Source of the DNA: Candidatus Fermentithermobacillaceae bacterium
GTDB lineage: Bacteria > Bacillota > Sulfobacillia > Fermentithermobacillales > Fermentithermobacillaceae
Length of the DNA stretch: 22,532 bases
Direction of reading: 5' to 3'
Assembly (NCBI GenBank): GCA_012842105.1
Contig: DUTL01000266.1
Location: forward strand, 1 to 22,532
Positions 15,136 to 22,532 of the stretch are shown here, one piece after another (within the stretch, counting starts at the first letter, position 1; every line of letters begins with the position of its first letter). The translations under genes and the position numbers were made by a program. The notes under the pieces are model-generated. The model had not been told where the DNA came from. It saw only the letters and a program-made list of their open reading frames with translations, and did no database searches.

Positions 15136-16146
15136 TCAACGCATGCTGCTTTTCACGTGCCAGGCCCACGCAGTGGATATTATGTCTTCCAATGAAGATA
15201 ACCTTGGCCTCCACCCTAACATTTCAACTGCTTTGCCGGAAGACGCCACCAAGACGGCCGGGTCGCCTTGCCGCCGCCGGCCGAGAACATAAGGTACCTT
15301 CTTTCCGGTTACACGCTCTGCCTCTTTGATTATCTCCAAAACCGAATAGCCTTTACCCGATCCCAAATTCAGAACCAGGCTGTCTTGGTTTTTGCCTAGA
15401 AAATCCAGCGCAAGGACGTGAGCGCCGGCCAAATCAGTAACGTGGACATAGTCGCGTATGGCGGTACCGTCAGGAGTAGGGTAGTCATCTCCGAAAACGG
15501 TAAGGGGCGTTTGAGCTGAAATCGCACGAAAAACCAGTGGAATTAGGTGTGTCTCAGGTTCATGTTCTTCTCCCATGCTGCATCCGGGATCTGCTCCTGC
15601 GGCGTTAAAATACCGGAGAGATACCGACTTGAGCCCGTAAGCCCGGTCGTACCACGCAAGCGCCCTTTCGAGGAATGCTTTGCTTTCACCATATGGGCTC
15701 TTCGGCCTTACCGGGCTTTGCTCTGAAATAGGGATTTCTTCAGGATCGCCATACACTGCCGCCGAGGAGGAAAACACCAGCTTGCTTACACCTTTCCTGA
15801 CCATGGCCGAACAGAGGTTCAGGCCGCCTATAACATTTCGCCTGAAGTACTTATCAGGTTTCAAGACCGATTCCCCTGCCTGGCTTTCCCCGGCAAAGTG
15901 TATTACCGCATCGAACTCATAAGAAGCAAATACGTCTCTTAAAGCATCTTCATCTTCCATCAACCCGATAATAAGCGGAATTCCCGGAATATGCTCAGGG
16001 TGGCCTCTCGAGAGATCGTCAAAAACAGTCACATGGTAGCCTGCCTCTGACAAAGCCTTCACTGTATGAGCCCCTATGTAACCTGCTCCCCCTGTCACCA
16101 GCACTCTTTCCGGCCTGTTCCCGGTAACCACGTTAGACAAGCTCAA
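15136..16146 (-). CDS. galE: UDP-glucose 4-epimerase
   Basis: An extended short-chain dehydrogenase that interconverts UDP-glucose and UDP-galactose for surface polysaccharide or galactose use. 336 residues. It has the NAD motif GGAGYIG (19-25), the FSSSAAVYG strand, the catalytic Y152-x3-K156 (PYGESKAF), SLRYFNAAGA, and IRDYVHVTDLA, all typical of GalE. The start is a TTG at 16146, 4 nt after GGGGAG; a second TTG two codons on (16140) with a 10-nt gap is also possible. It is divergent from the mntR-like gene. No terminator was seen after the stop, so transcripts may run into the gcv leader. UDP-GlcNAc as an alternative substrate cannot be excluded. Confidence 0.93.
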   Translation of the reverse strand: MSLSNVVTGNRPERVLVTGGAGYIGAHTVKALSEAGYHVTVFDDLSRGHPEHIPGIPLIIGLMEDEDALRDVFASYEFDAVIHFAGESQAGESVLKPDKYFRRNVIGGLNLCSAMVRKGVSKLVFSSSAAVYGDPEEIPISEQSPVRPKSPYGESKAFLERALAWYDRAYGLKSVSLRYFNAAGADPGCSMGEEHEPETHLIPLVFRAISAQTPLTVFGDDYPTPDGTAIRDYVHVTDLAGAHVLALDFLGKNQDSLVLNLGSGKGYSVLEIIKEAERVTGKKVPYVLGRRRQGDPAVLVASSGKAVEMLGWRPRLSSLEDIISTAWAWHVKSSMR

Positions 16147-16180
16147 TCAACTCCCCGGATACAGTCTGCTTACACGCATA

Positions 16181-16203
16181 TATAATATCGAAGGCAAAGG
16201 CAA
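16181..16203. promoter_or_regulatory. AT-rich element and AAGGCAA repeats between galE and mntR
   Basis: In the 131-bp divergent gap, TATAAT occurs at 16181-16186, followed by AAGGCAAA (16191-16198) and an overlapping AAGGCAA (16197-16203). No well-spaced -35 box was found for either direction. AAGGCAAA is the complement of TTTGCCTT, which resembles half of the B. subtilis MntR operator as recalled. A promoter/operator role is a guess. Confidence 0.25.
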
Positions 16204-16277
16204 TCTTCCAGCTGAAAAGCATACAATCTGAATAGAAGCCACAATACCGGCGACTTGGCTTAGAAGGGAACCCGGGG

Positions 16278-16784
16278 ATGAACAGGGGAAAAGAACAGTT
16301 TCGGACATTCAGGGGATACTCTCTTTCAGAGGCAGACGGCTTGACTCCGGGAATGGAGGATTACCTGGAGATGCTCTACCGGCTTTCATCAGGCAAGACG
16401 TATGTGCGTTTGGTTGATCTTGCAGCAAGGCTCAGCGTACAACCTCCCTCGGCATCAAGAATGATGCAAAGGCTGTCAGAGCAAGGCCTGGTGCAATATG
16501 AACGTTACGGTATGATCCACCTTACTGAAGCAGGCAAAAAGCTAGGCGCTTCCCTTCTTGAACGGCACCACTTGTTAGAGCAGTTTCTCAAACTCTTAGG
16601 GGTAAAGCAAAACATTCTGAAAGACACAGAAAGAATAGAACATATTATCAGCAAGGAGCTGGTGCATAAAATCAAATGGTTCGTGTTGTATGCAACACAA
16701 CATCCTGAATGGCTCGATACTTTTGAAAAATGGGTGAGTACGCAGCAAACGGCTTCAGCCGGTAAGGCACCGGGGCTTGAATAG
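16278..16784 (+). CDS. mntR: MntR-family manganese-responsive regulator (DtxR superfamily)
   Basis: A 168-residue DNA-binding metalloregulator that would repress manganese uptake or activate export when Mn2+ is bound. The N-terminal winged helix (residues 22-85) contains MEDYLEMLYRL and SVQPPSASRMMQRL; the dimer domain follows. Compared with B. subtilis MntR, all six metal ligands are kept: D28, E31, H97, E118, E121 and H122 (MEDYLE, ERHHLLEQFL, TERIEHII). The first 20 residues are extra. The SH3-like domain of full DtxR proteins is absent, as in MntR. The ATG follows AGAAGGG. No manganese transporter gene is in the window; in B. subtilis mntR also lies near gcv and lipM, so location may be ancestral. 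Confidence 0.85.
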   Translation: MNRGKEQFRTFRGYSLSEADGLTPGMEDYLEMLYRLSSGKTYVRLVDLAARLSVQPPSASRMMQRLSEQGLVQYERYGMIHLTEAGKKLGASLLERHHLLEQFLKLLGVKQNILKDTERIEHIISKELVHKIKWFVLYATQHPEWLDTFEKWVSTQQTASAGKAPGLE

Positions 16785-16911
16785 GCAGGAACAGCAAGCG
16801 CATGTTGTGATCACAGGCAGGAATTCCCGAATTGACGGAGTATTCTATATAATTACACAGCCTTTGCCGGCTATAGGGCCATAATATGGTAATGAGTAAA
16901 GGAAGGTATCT

Positions 16912-18582
16912 ATGGGCCAGCAAGAAAGTACCGCACTCATCCCCTTTGAAAACCTGCCCAAGGGTTCACATGTATGCCACTTCTATAGAAATGCCAGAGA
17001 ACTGTCTGACGCAGTTATACCGTACTTGCGGACAGGGCTGGTGCAAAACGAAAGATGCATATGGGTGTGTTCTGAGCCTCTGGGCGCAAAGGCTGCAACT
17101 GATATGTTCAAAGAGAACCTGCCTGAGTTAGCTCACTTGCTTGGAACAGAGCAAATCAAGATAGTCAGTCATGATGAATTGTATCTTGACCTGCACCGAA
17201 GGCTTGACACCAATGCAATTCTCAGCCGGTGGGGCAGTGAGATATACAATTCGATTGTGGCCGGATACAGCGGCTTGAGAATAACAGGCAATCTGTCCTG
17301 GGCAAAGTCCAGGCAGGCAATTCTCGATTATGAAGAACGCTTCTGCGCTTTTTCGTTGCAGACACCTATGATTGCCCTGTGCTCCTACCCGCTTCAGGAT
17401 ATGAATGTCGCTGACATCGTGGAAATCTCCTATGTACATCAGTTTGTGCTGGCAATGCGCAATTCAACCTGGGAGCTTATGCCGTCAGCCAGGTACCGTG
17501 ATCTTATGTGGCAGTCGCTTCTGGATACCTTTAGCAAGGGTATGCTAGCCATAAACGCTTCGGGAAACATTATCACTGCCAGCAACATGTGCCTTGAGTT
17601 TTTCGGCTGCACCAACCTGGCCGGCTTGGGTTCAAACATAAGGGAATTCGCAAGGCGCTTTCAGATTAGATCACTCACAGGCCGGGTCCGGCCTGACACC
17701 CCAAATTCAATAACATCCAGAGATGTTGACGACTATTGGAAAGCTATCTCTCCTGCTTACGGCGATCTGGATCTGCTGGTTAACATCAAGACGGCAAAGC
17801 CCAACACGGTGATGCCCGAGCTTTACCTTCTGGTTTTTCATGACATTACCGGCTTGAGGACACTGGAAACCATCAGAGAAAATTTTCTTCAAGTCATGAG
17901 CCACGAACTCAGAAACCCCATTCAGACACTCAAGGCGCTCCTTGATCTCATAGAGGCCTACGTGGCCGGCCGGGATACACCCCTTTCAAAGTACACAAGA
18001 CTGGCTGAGTCATGCTTGTACAGAATTACGGCATTGGTCGAAGACCTGCTTTCAATAGGCCAAATGGAACATGATAGTTTAACCATTAACGCCATCCCGG
18101 CTGATTTCAAGGAACTCCTGATCGAGTCCCTCGAACCTTACCTTACAGGTTCCCAACACGTTTTTGTCTGCCGGTTTGACGAAGAAGCAGGTTTTCCAGT
18201 GGTGGTTGACCCTGTACGCATACACCAAATCCTTGCCAATCTCTTAAACAACGCGGTAAAGTACACACCTCAAGGGAAAAGAATTTGGCTGGATTTCAGC
18301 GTCTTAAGCAAATACGCTATCCTTTCCATTGCAGATGAAGGAATTGGTATCCCCCCTGCAGAACTTGACCGGATTTTTGACCGTTTTTACAGAGGCAAGA
18401 ATACCAGGGGCAAATTCGACGGAATAGGTTTAGGGCTTTATGTCAGCCGGTGCCTGGCAAGAATGCATGGCGGCGACCTTTGGGCTGAAACAAGGCCTCA
18501 AGGAGGAACCGTGATTAAGTTCTCACTGCCTATTCTCATTAACGGAGCCTGTGAACTTGACCAAACTACAGCAGATGGTTAA
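16912..18582 (+). CDS. MEDS-domain sensor histidine kinase
   Basis: A 556-residue soluble kinase with no membrane segments. Residues about 15-190 form a MEDS sensory domain (GSHVCHFYRN start, WVCSEPLGAK, YEERFC), known from DcmR-type and other signalling proteins. A PAS-like domain follows at about 195-315. Then come a HisKA domain with H331 (MSHELRNP) and a HATPase domain with N box NLLNNAVKYT (443-452), DEGIGIP, FDRFYRG and GIGLGLYVSR. All kinase motifs look intact. The ATG follows AAGGAAGG at 5-6 nt. No response regulator is adjacent. It lies 23 nt before the NamZ-type gene in the same direction, which suggests a link to cell-wall sugar sensing, but the ligand is unknown. The 127-bp upstream gap contains TGTGATCACA and a TATAAT (16848-16853) without a well-spaced -35. 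Confidence 0.9.
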   Translation: MGQQESTALIPFENLPKGSHVCHFYRNARELSDAVIPYLRTGLVQNERCIWVCSEPLGAKAATDMFKENLPELAHLLGTEQIKIVSHDELYLDLHRRLDTNAILSRWGSEIYNSIVAGYSGLRITGNLSWAKSRQAILDYEERFCAFSLQTPMIALCSYPLQDMNVADIVEISYVHQFVLAMRNSTWELMPSARYRDLMWQSLLDTFSKGMLAINASGNIITASNMCLEFFGCTNLAGLGSNIREFARRFQIRSLTGRVRPDTPNSITSRDVDDYWKAISPAYGDLDLLVNIKTAKPNTVMPELYLLVFHDITGLRTLETIRENFLQVMSHELRNPIQTLKALLDLIEAYVAGRDTPLSKYTRLAESCLYRITALVEDLLSIGQMEHDSLTINAIPADFKELLIESLEPYLTGSQHVFVCRFDEEAGFPVVVDPVRIHQILANLLNNAVKYTPQGKRIWLDFSVLSKYAILSIADEGIGIPPAELDRIFDRFYRGKNTRGKFDGIGLGLYVSRCLARMHGGDLWAETRPQGGTVIKFSLPILINGACELDQTTADG

Positions 18583-18605
18583 ATTCCCCAAAAGGAGACG
18601 GTTTG

Positions 18606-19754
18606 ATGCGAGTATCACCGGGGTTGGAAATCATGATCAGAAAACGGCTTTACACAACCAGGAAGGTAGGCTTAATCACGAACCATACAGGAGTTGACTG
18701 GGAGCTAAATCACAACTTCCCTCTGATGCTCAAAGAAGGTTACAGAATAACTGCTCTGTTTTCCCCTGAACATGGCCTTTTCGGTGACCACCCCGACGGA
18801 GAATATGTTGAAGGAGCAGTACATCCCGAAACCGGAATTCACGTCCACAGCTTGTTCGGGGCAACTCAAAAACCTACCAGGGATATGCTCAAAAACGTAG
18901 ACATTTTGATTTTTGATATCCAGGACATAGGCGCACGGTACTATACCTACATGTCAACAATGCTGCTTTCCATGGAAGCAGCCTCAGAACACGGCGTTGA
19001 ATTTGTGGTCTTAGACAGGCCCAATCCCATAGGAGGCATAAGTTTGGAGGGCAACGTAGCAAGGCCTTCATGGATTTCTCCTGTGTCTTACGCTCAGATC
19101 ACCGTCCGCCACGGTATGACCGCGGCGGAGATCGCATTGTTTACAGCAGCGGAAAAAGGCCTGGCCCAACCAACCGTGGTGCCCATGGAAAACTGGTCCC
19201 GCAGTATGTACTTCCAGGACACAGGGTTTCCCTGGGTGCCCACGTCTCCAAGCGCTCCAACCGTTGAAATGGCCATTTTGTACCCAGGTACATGCCTTCT
19301 TGAAGGCACCAATGTTTCAGAGGGCCGGGGTACTTCCGTTCCTTTTCAGACACTGGGCGCTCCGTGGGTAAATGGCATGGAACTGTCAGAAACCCTGAAC
19401 AAGATGAAATTGCCTGGCATAAGAACCAGGCCTGTGTATTTCCGCCCGTCTTTCAGCAAGTGGGCCGGAGATATTTGCAGGGGAGTTCAAGTGCATATTT
19501 TTGAACCGGAGAAGGTACGGCCGGTGGAACTGGGCGTTAGGATCCTTTTTGCCATAAGAAACCTTTACCCTGACAGCTTTCGATTGACGCCTCCTGGCCC
19601 TGACAGAAGACGTTTTCTGGATCTTTTGTGCGGCGGCGATCAGCTGAGCAACGCCCTGGAAAATGATGATTCGCCTGAACCGTTGTTGAACATGTGGGCT
19701 CAAGAAGCCGAGGAATTCGGGCGGAGGCGCCGGGATTACTTACTATACTCGTAA
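18606..19754 (+). CDS. namZ: NamZ-type exo-beta-N-acetylmuramidase (DUF1343), apparently cytoplasmic
   Basis: A 382-residue protein of the DUF1343 family, whose B. subtilis member YbbC/NamZ removes MurNAc from the non-reducing end of peptidoglycan fragments. Family segments are GLITNHTGVD, LFSPEHGLFGD, DIQDIGARYYTYMSTM, DRPNPIGG, VRHGMTAAEIA, YPGTCLLEGTNVSEGRGT and RPSFSKWAG. It runs nearly the whole usual length. There is no signal peptide: the protein starts close to the first domain strand (RVSPGLEIMI), unlike secreted homologues. The ATG at 18606 follows AGGAG at 8 nt; a TTG one codon earlier is possible. Its downstream neighbours MurK and MurQ use free MurNAc, so the pathway order is coherent. 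Confidence 0.9.
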   Translation: MRVSPGLEIMIRKRLYTTRKVGLITNHTGVDWELNHNFPLMLKEGYRITALFSPEHGLFGDHPDGEYVEGAVHPETGIHVHSLFGATQKPTRDMLKNVDILIFDIQDIGARYYTYMSTMLLSMEAASEHGVEFVVLDRPNPIGGISLEGNVARPSWISPVSYAQITVRHGMTAAEIALFTAAEKGLAQPTVVPMENWSRSMYFQDTGFPWVPTSPSAPTVEMAILYPGTCLLEGTNVSEGRGTSVPFQTLGAPWVNGMELSETLNKMKLPGIRTRPVYFRPSFSKWAGDICRGVQVHIFEPEKVRPVELGVRILFAIRNLYPDSFRLTPPGPDRRRFLDLLCGGDQLSNALENDDSPEPLLNMWAQEAEEFGRRRRDYLLYS

Positions 19755-19766
19755 AGGAAGGTTCGT

Positions 19767-20690
19767 ATGCAGTTTTTTCTGGGGATTGACGGCGGAGGCA
19801 CATCGACCAAAACATGTGTAATCGATCAAGCAGGCAAAGTGGTTTCCGCAGGCCTTGGAGGCCCAAGCAACATTTACTTTACGCCTGAGAGACAGGCCAT
19901 GAAATCTATACAAGATGCGCTTGACTCTGCTATTGCATCTGGCAGAATCAAATATCCCGAACTCAGGATTTCCGCGGCTTGCATAGCCCTTGCCGGAGCC
20001 GGCCGCGATGAAGACGTGGCCAGAGCTGCAAATATGATCAGGCCCTCAATGGGCACTACTCCGTTTTTCATTGTAGAAGATGCAAAAGCTGCGCTCCATG
20101 GCGCCCTTGCAGGGCAAGACGGTATAGCCGTAATCTCAGGAACAGGCTCTAACTGCCTGGGAGTAAACAAAGGGCAGTACAAACGATCCGGGGGGTGGGG
20201 GTCTCTTCTTGGCGATGAAGGGAGCGGGTTCAGTATAGCCAGGAAAGGGCTTACAGCGGCGTTAAGAGGTTACGATGGCAGAAGCCAGGCCACTTCTCTG
20301 GCTGGCAGGTTCATGGTTCATTTTGGACTGGGTACCCCCGAGCAGATTCTTCCGGCGGTTCATCAATTGAGCAGGGATCAGATTGCAGCTTTGGCTGTAG
20401 TGGTATTTCAGGAATCGGTGAAAGGAGACATGGCTGCACAAGAAATTGTTCGAGAAGAATCAATAGAACTGGCCAAGATGGTTAAGGCAGTATACGAAGG
20501 GCTGGATTTCCCGGGGGAAACACCTGTGGCCATGGTTGGCGGCTGTTTTTCAGAAACTGAGTTAAGAGATGCTTTCATCTCACACTTGCGAAGAACCGTT
20601 CCCAGAACCAGGGCCTCATTTCCTTTGCAGCCGCCCCATGTAGGGGCGGCCTTGCTTGCGCGTGACAGTATGCCGGCAAGCAGCTTATGA
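19767..20690 (+). CDS. murK: BadF/MurK-family amino-sugar kinase (GlcNAc/MurNAc kinase)
   Basis: A 307-residue ASKHA-fold kinase. It has the phosphate-1 motif GIDGGGTSTKT (6-16), AGAGRDED, a central VEDAKAALHGA segment, ISGTGSNCLG, and GGWGSLLGDEGSGFSIARKGL, all marks of the N-acetylglucosamine kinase branch of BadF proteins. In Clostridium acetobutylicum MurK phosphorylates both MurNAc and GlcNAc and is encoded beside murQ. The same pairing here suggests it makes MurNAc-6-phosphate for MurQ. It starts 12 nt after the NamZ gene with a good AAGGAAGG site. GlcNAc kinase alone, or glucosamine kinase, remains possible since substrate residues were not examined. Confidence 0.82.
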   Translation: MQFFLGIDGGGTSTKTCVIDQAGKVVSAGLGGPSNIYFTPERQAMKSIQDALDSAIASGRIKYPELRISAACIALAGAGRDEDVARAANMIRPSMGTTPFFIVEDAKAALHGALAGQDGIAVISGTGSNCLGVNKGQYKRSGGWGSLLGDEGSGFSIARKGLTAALRGYDGRSQATSLAGRFMVHFGLGTPEQILPAVHQLSRDQIAALAVVVFQESVKGDMAAQEIVREESIELAKMVKAVYEGLDFPGETPVAMVGGCFSETELRDAFISHLRRTVPRTRASFPLQPPHVGAALLARDSMPASSL

Positions 20691-20731
20691 CAATCTTTGG
20701 AACAGTATGTGAATATTGAGGGGTTATGTCA

Positions 20732-22532
20732 ATGAACAATCAAATCTTTCTGCCCAAGACTGAAAACTCAAATTCCCTGACCAAAGGCATAGACACATGG
20801 CCAATACGCAAAATCCTTGAAGTCATGAACCAGGAAGATCACAGAATAGCTCCATCAATAGCCCGTGAGATTCCCAGAATCCAGGAAGCAGTGGAACTGG
20901 TTGTTGAAAGCCTTTCCAGTGGAGGGCGGTTGTTTTATGCAGGCGCAGGCACAAGCGGCCGTTTGGGGATTCTCGACGCAGCCGAACTCAAACCTACCTT
21001 CGGGCTGCCCGGGCACAAAACCATAGCTCTCATGTGCGGAGGCAAACAGGCAGTGTTTTCTGCAGCGGAAGGTGCCGAAGACAAGGAAGAAGACGGCAAG
21101 AATGCGTTCATGATTCACGAACCGTGCCGCAGGGATGTAGTAATCGGCATTACGGCAAGCGGAAGAACTCCTTTTGTCATAGGAGTAATGAAGGCTGCAT
21201 CTTCGCTGGGCATTTCAACCGTAGCTATTGTTGGCGACCCTTCAGGGCCTGCCTGCGATTACGCTCAAACAGTAATATCGCCTGACGTTGGCCCCGAGGT
21301 CATCGCAGGGTCTACGCGCCTGAAGAATGGCACCGCTCACAAAATTGTGCTTAACATGATATCTACCGCATCAATGATTGCCCTTGGCAGAACATATTCC
21401 AACCTTATGGCGGGAACCAGCCCAACGAACCAGAAACTGTCATCAAGAGCCAGGCGCATCCTCCATGAGGCAACGGGCAGTGAACCCGGACAGATAGAAA
21501 CAGCCTTGGAGCAATCAAATGGCGATATTGCATTAGCCCTTGTCATGCTGCTGTCGGAACTTGACGCAAGAGAAGCCAGAGCAGCTCTTAACGCAGCTTC
21601 AGGCTCTATCAGGCAGGCGCTGAAACTGGCCACGGAAAAGGATATGTGCTGTAAGCCAGGCAACAGCAAAGAGCCCGGGCGCTGCCGCCGCCGGATTCCC
21701 GGAGGGCCGGGCCATACAGCTCCACGCCACGGCCAAAATGCAGTGCACTTTGGTACCCCTGAAGAAGCCGGTTTTGATGTGAGAAGGCTGGAGCAAGCGT
21801 TCCAGGTGGTTCATCGAACTGTAGGCGACGGGGAAGGGCCCATACCCGGCGCTGTTGCCGCAGTGGTTCGAAACAACGTGGTATTAGGCCCAAGAGCCTG
21901 GGGCTGGGCTTCGAGAACTCCACAACGCATAGCCGCAACTCCCGGTACCATATTCGACATGGCTTCCCTCACCAAGGTCATGGCCACTACCCCTTCAATT
22001 TTGATGCTTTGTGAGCAAGGGAAGGCTCGCCTGGACGACCCTGTTGCCCTTTTTATACCTGAATTCGGAACACAGGGGAAGCACACTATCACAATAAGGC
22101 ACTTGATGGCCCATACTTCCGGATTGCCTGATCACATGGAATTTTGGAAGGAGCCCTTAGAGGGCAAACAGATTGTTGACCGGATATGCGGCCTGGCGCT
22201 TGCCGGGGGCCGGCAACCAGGAAAGCAAGTGGTATACAGCGACCTTGGATTCATGCTTCTGGGTGAAATAGTTGAACGGGTAACAGGGTCAAACATAAAG
22301 CAATTCTCAGAAGAGAAGGTGTTTGAACCCCTTGGTATGTCCGAAACTTACTTTTTGCCACCAAAGCGTTTGAAGCACAGAATCGCCGCCACTGAGTTCC
22401 GTGAAGGCCTTGGGCAGGTGGTATGGGGAGAAGTGCATGATGAAAACGCTTATGCCATGGGAGGAATAGCCGGGCACGCCGGGCTGTTCAGCACCGCGGC
22501 GGATACGGCAAGATACGCACTGATGTGGCTTA
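20732..22532 (+). CDS. murQ: MurNAc-6-phosphate etherase (MurQ) fused in frame to an AmiE/class C beta-lactamase-like serine hydrolase (3' end off window)
   Basis: One frame stays open from the ATG at 20732 (GAGGGG at 8 nt) to the window edge: 600 codons. Residues 1-300 are MurQ: GAGTSGRLGILDAAEL with E85, FSAAEGAED, ITASGRTPFVIG, GPEVIAGSTRLKNGTAHK and a helical tail. MurQ turns MurNAc-6-phosphate into GlcNAc-6-phosphate and lactate. Residues about 300-336 are a Cys/Arg/Pro/Gly-rich linker. From about 337 a serine hydrolase follows: GTPEEAGFDVRRLE, IPGAVAAVV, S412-L-T-K415 (SxxK), LMAHTSGLPDH, Y502-S-D and H582-A-G. It resembles B. subtilis AmiE (YbbE), a MurNAc-L-Ala amidase of muropeptide rescue. 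MurQ normally ends near residue 300, so the fusion is unusual. A missed frameshift is possible. Confidence 0.88.
   Translation, partial: MNNQIFLPKTENSNSLTKGIDTWPIRKILEVMNQEDHRIAPSIAREIPRIQEAVELVVESLSSGGRLFYAGAGTSGRLGILDAAELKPTFGLPGHKTIALMCGGKQAVFSAAEGAEDKEEDGKNAFMIHEPCRRDVVIGITASGRTPFVIGVMKAASSLGISTVAIVGDPSGPACDYAQTVISPDVGPEVIAGSTRLKNGTAHKIVLNMISTASMIALGRTYSNLMAGTSPTNQKLSSRARRILHEATGSEPGQIETALEQSNGDIALALVMLLSELDAREARAALNAASGSIRQALKLATEKDMCCKPGNSKEPGRCRRRIPGGPGHTAPRHGQNAVHFGTPEEAGFDVRRLEQAFQVVHRTVGDGEGPIPGAVAAVVRNNVVLGPRAWGWASRTPQRIAATPGTIFDMASLTKVMATTPSILMLCEQGKARLDDPVALFIPEFGTQGKHTITIRHLMAHTSGLPDHMEFWKEPLEGKQIVDRICGLALAGGRQPGKQVVYSDLGFMLLGEIVERVTGSNIKQFSEEKVFEPLGMSETYFLPPKRLKHRIAATEFREGLGQVVWGEVHDENAYAMGGIAGHAGLFSTAADTARYALMWL

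Noticed and set aside
16834..16853. TTGACG and TATAAT before the MEDS kinase as a promoter
   Set aside because: The two boxes are about 10 nt apart, too close for a housekeeping promoter; only the TATAAT is mentioned as an isolated element.
16672..16923. Minus-strand frame across the end of mntR and the following gap
   Set aside because: Mostly opposite mntR, with no ribosome site or recognisable sequence.
20732..21632. MurQ as a stand-alone gene ending near residue 300
   Set aside because: No stop codon exists in frame between the MurQ domain and the hydrolase domain in the given sequence.
21609..22092. Minus-strand frames opposite the MurQ-hydrolase fusion
   Set aside because: They lie wholly within a frame whose translation shows clear MurQ and serine-hydrolase motifs; they lack any family feature.

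Overview
The window is chromosomal DNA from an endospore-forming member of the Bacillota, probably a clostridium-like anaerobe. The evidence is the spoIIIA cluster next to pepP (yqhT) and efp, a split P-protein (gcvPA/gcvPB), a glycine riboswitch, Shine-Dalgarno sites ahead of nearly every gene, and frequent GTG/TTG starts. The order gcvT...gcvPA-gcvPB...lipM...pepP-efp-spoIIIAA, with an MntR gene close by, resembles the Bacillus subtilis yqh region. The CD1247-type protein between efp and spoIIIAA points towards clostridial relatives. Genus cannot be fixed from this window. No tRNA, rRNA, insertion sequence, phage gene or CRISPR array was seen.

Positions 1-2462, minus strand: the start of the spoIIIA operon (spoIIIAA, AB, AC, AD and the first 99 codons of AE). 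A sigma-E-like promoter precedes it, and an intrinsic terminator just upstream (2484-2514) separates it from the neighbouring operon.

Positions 2577-15040, minus strand: a very long co-oriented run, read as gcvT-gcvH-gcvPA-gcvPB-radical SAM-radical SAM-lipM-lpdA-glyA-pepP-efp-CD1247-type gene. It starts at a tandem glycine riboswitch with a terminator that overlaps the second aptamer. It encodes all four glycine cleavage proteins (T, H, P, L), serine hydroxymethyltransferase, an octanoyltransferase, and two radical SAM proteins that look like the two-subunit LipS1/LipS2 lipoyl synthase instead of LipA. The run is therefore a self-contained unit for making and lipoylating the glycine cleavage system, switched on by glycine. 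Unusual hairpins sit between gcvPB and the lipoyl synthase genes and between lipM and lpdA.

Positions 15136-16784: galE (minus) and a divergent MntR-type regulator (plus) that keeps all six manganese ligands of B. subtilis MntR.

Positions 16912-22532, plus strand: a probable operon for cell-wall sugar salvage. It holds a MEDS-domain sensor histidine kinase, a NamZ-type exo-N-acetylmuramidase without a visible signal peptide, a BadF/MurK-type amino-sugar kinase, and a MurQ etherase whose reading frame runs without a stop into an AmiE/class C beta-lactamase-like serine hydrolase (still open at the window edge). Together these would cut, phosphorylate and convert MurNAc-containing fragments in the cytoplasm. 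The MurQ-hydrolase fusion and the linkage to a MEDS kinase are the most unusual features of the window.
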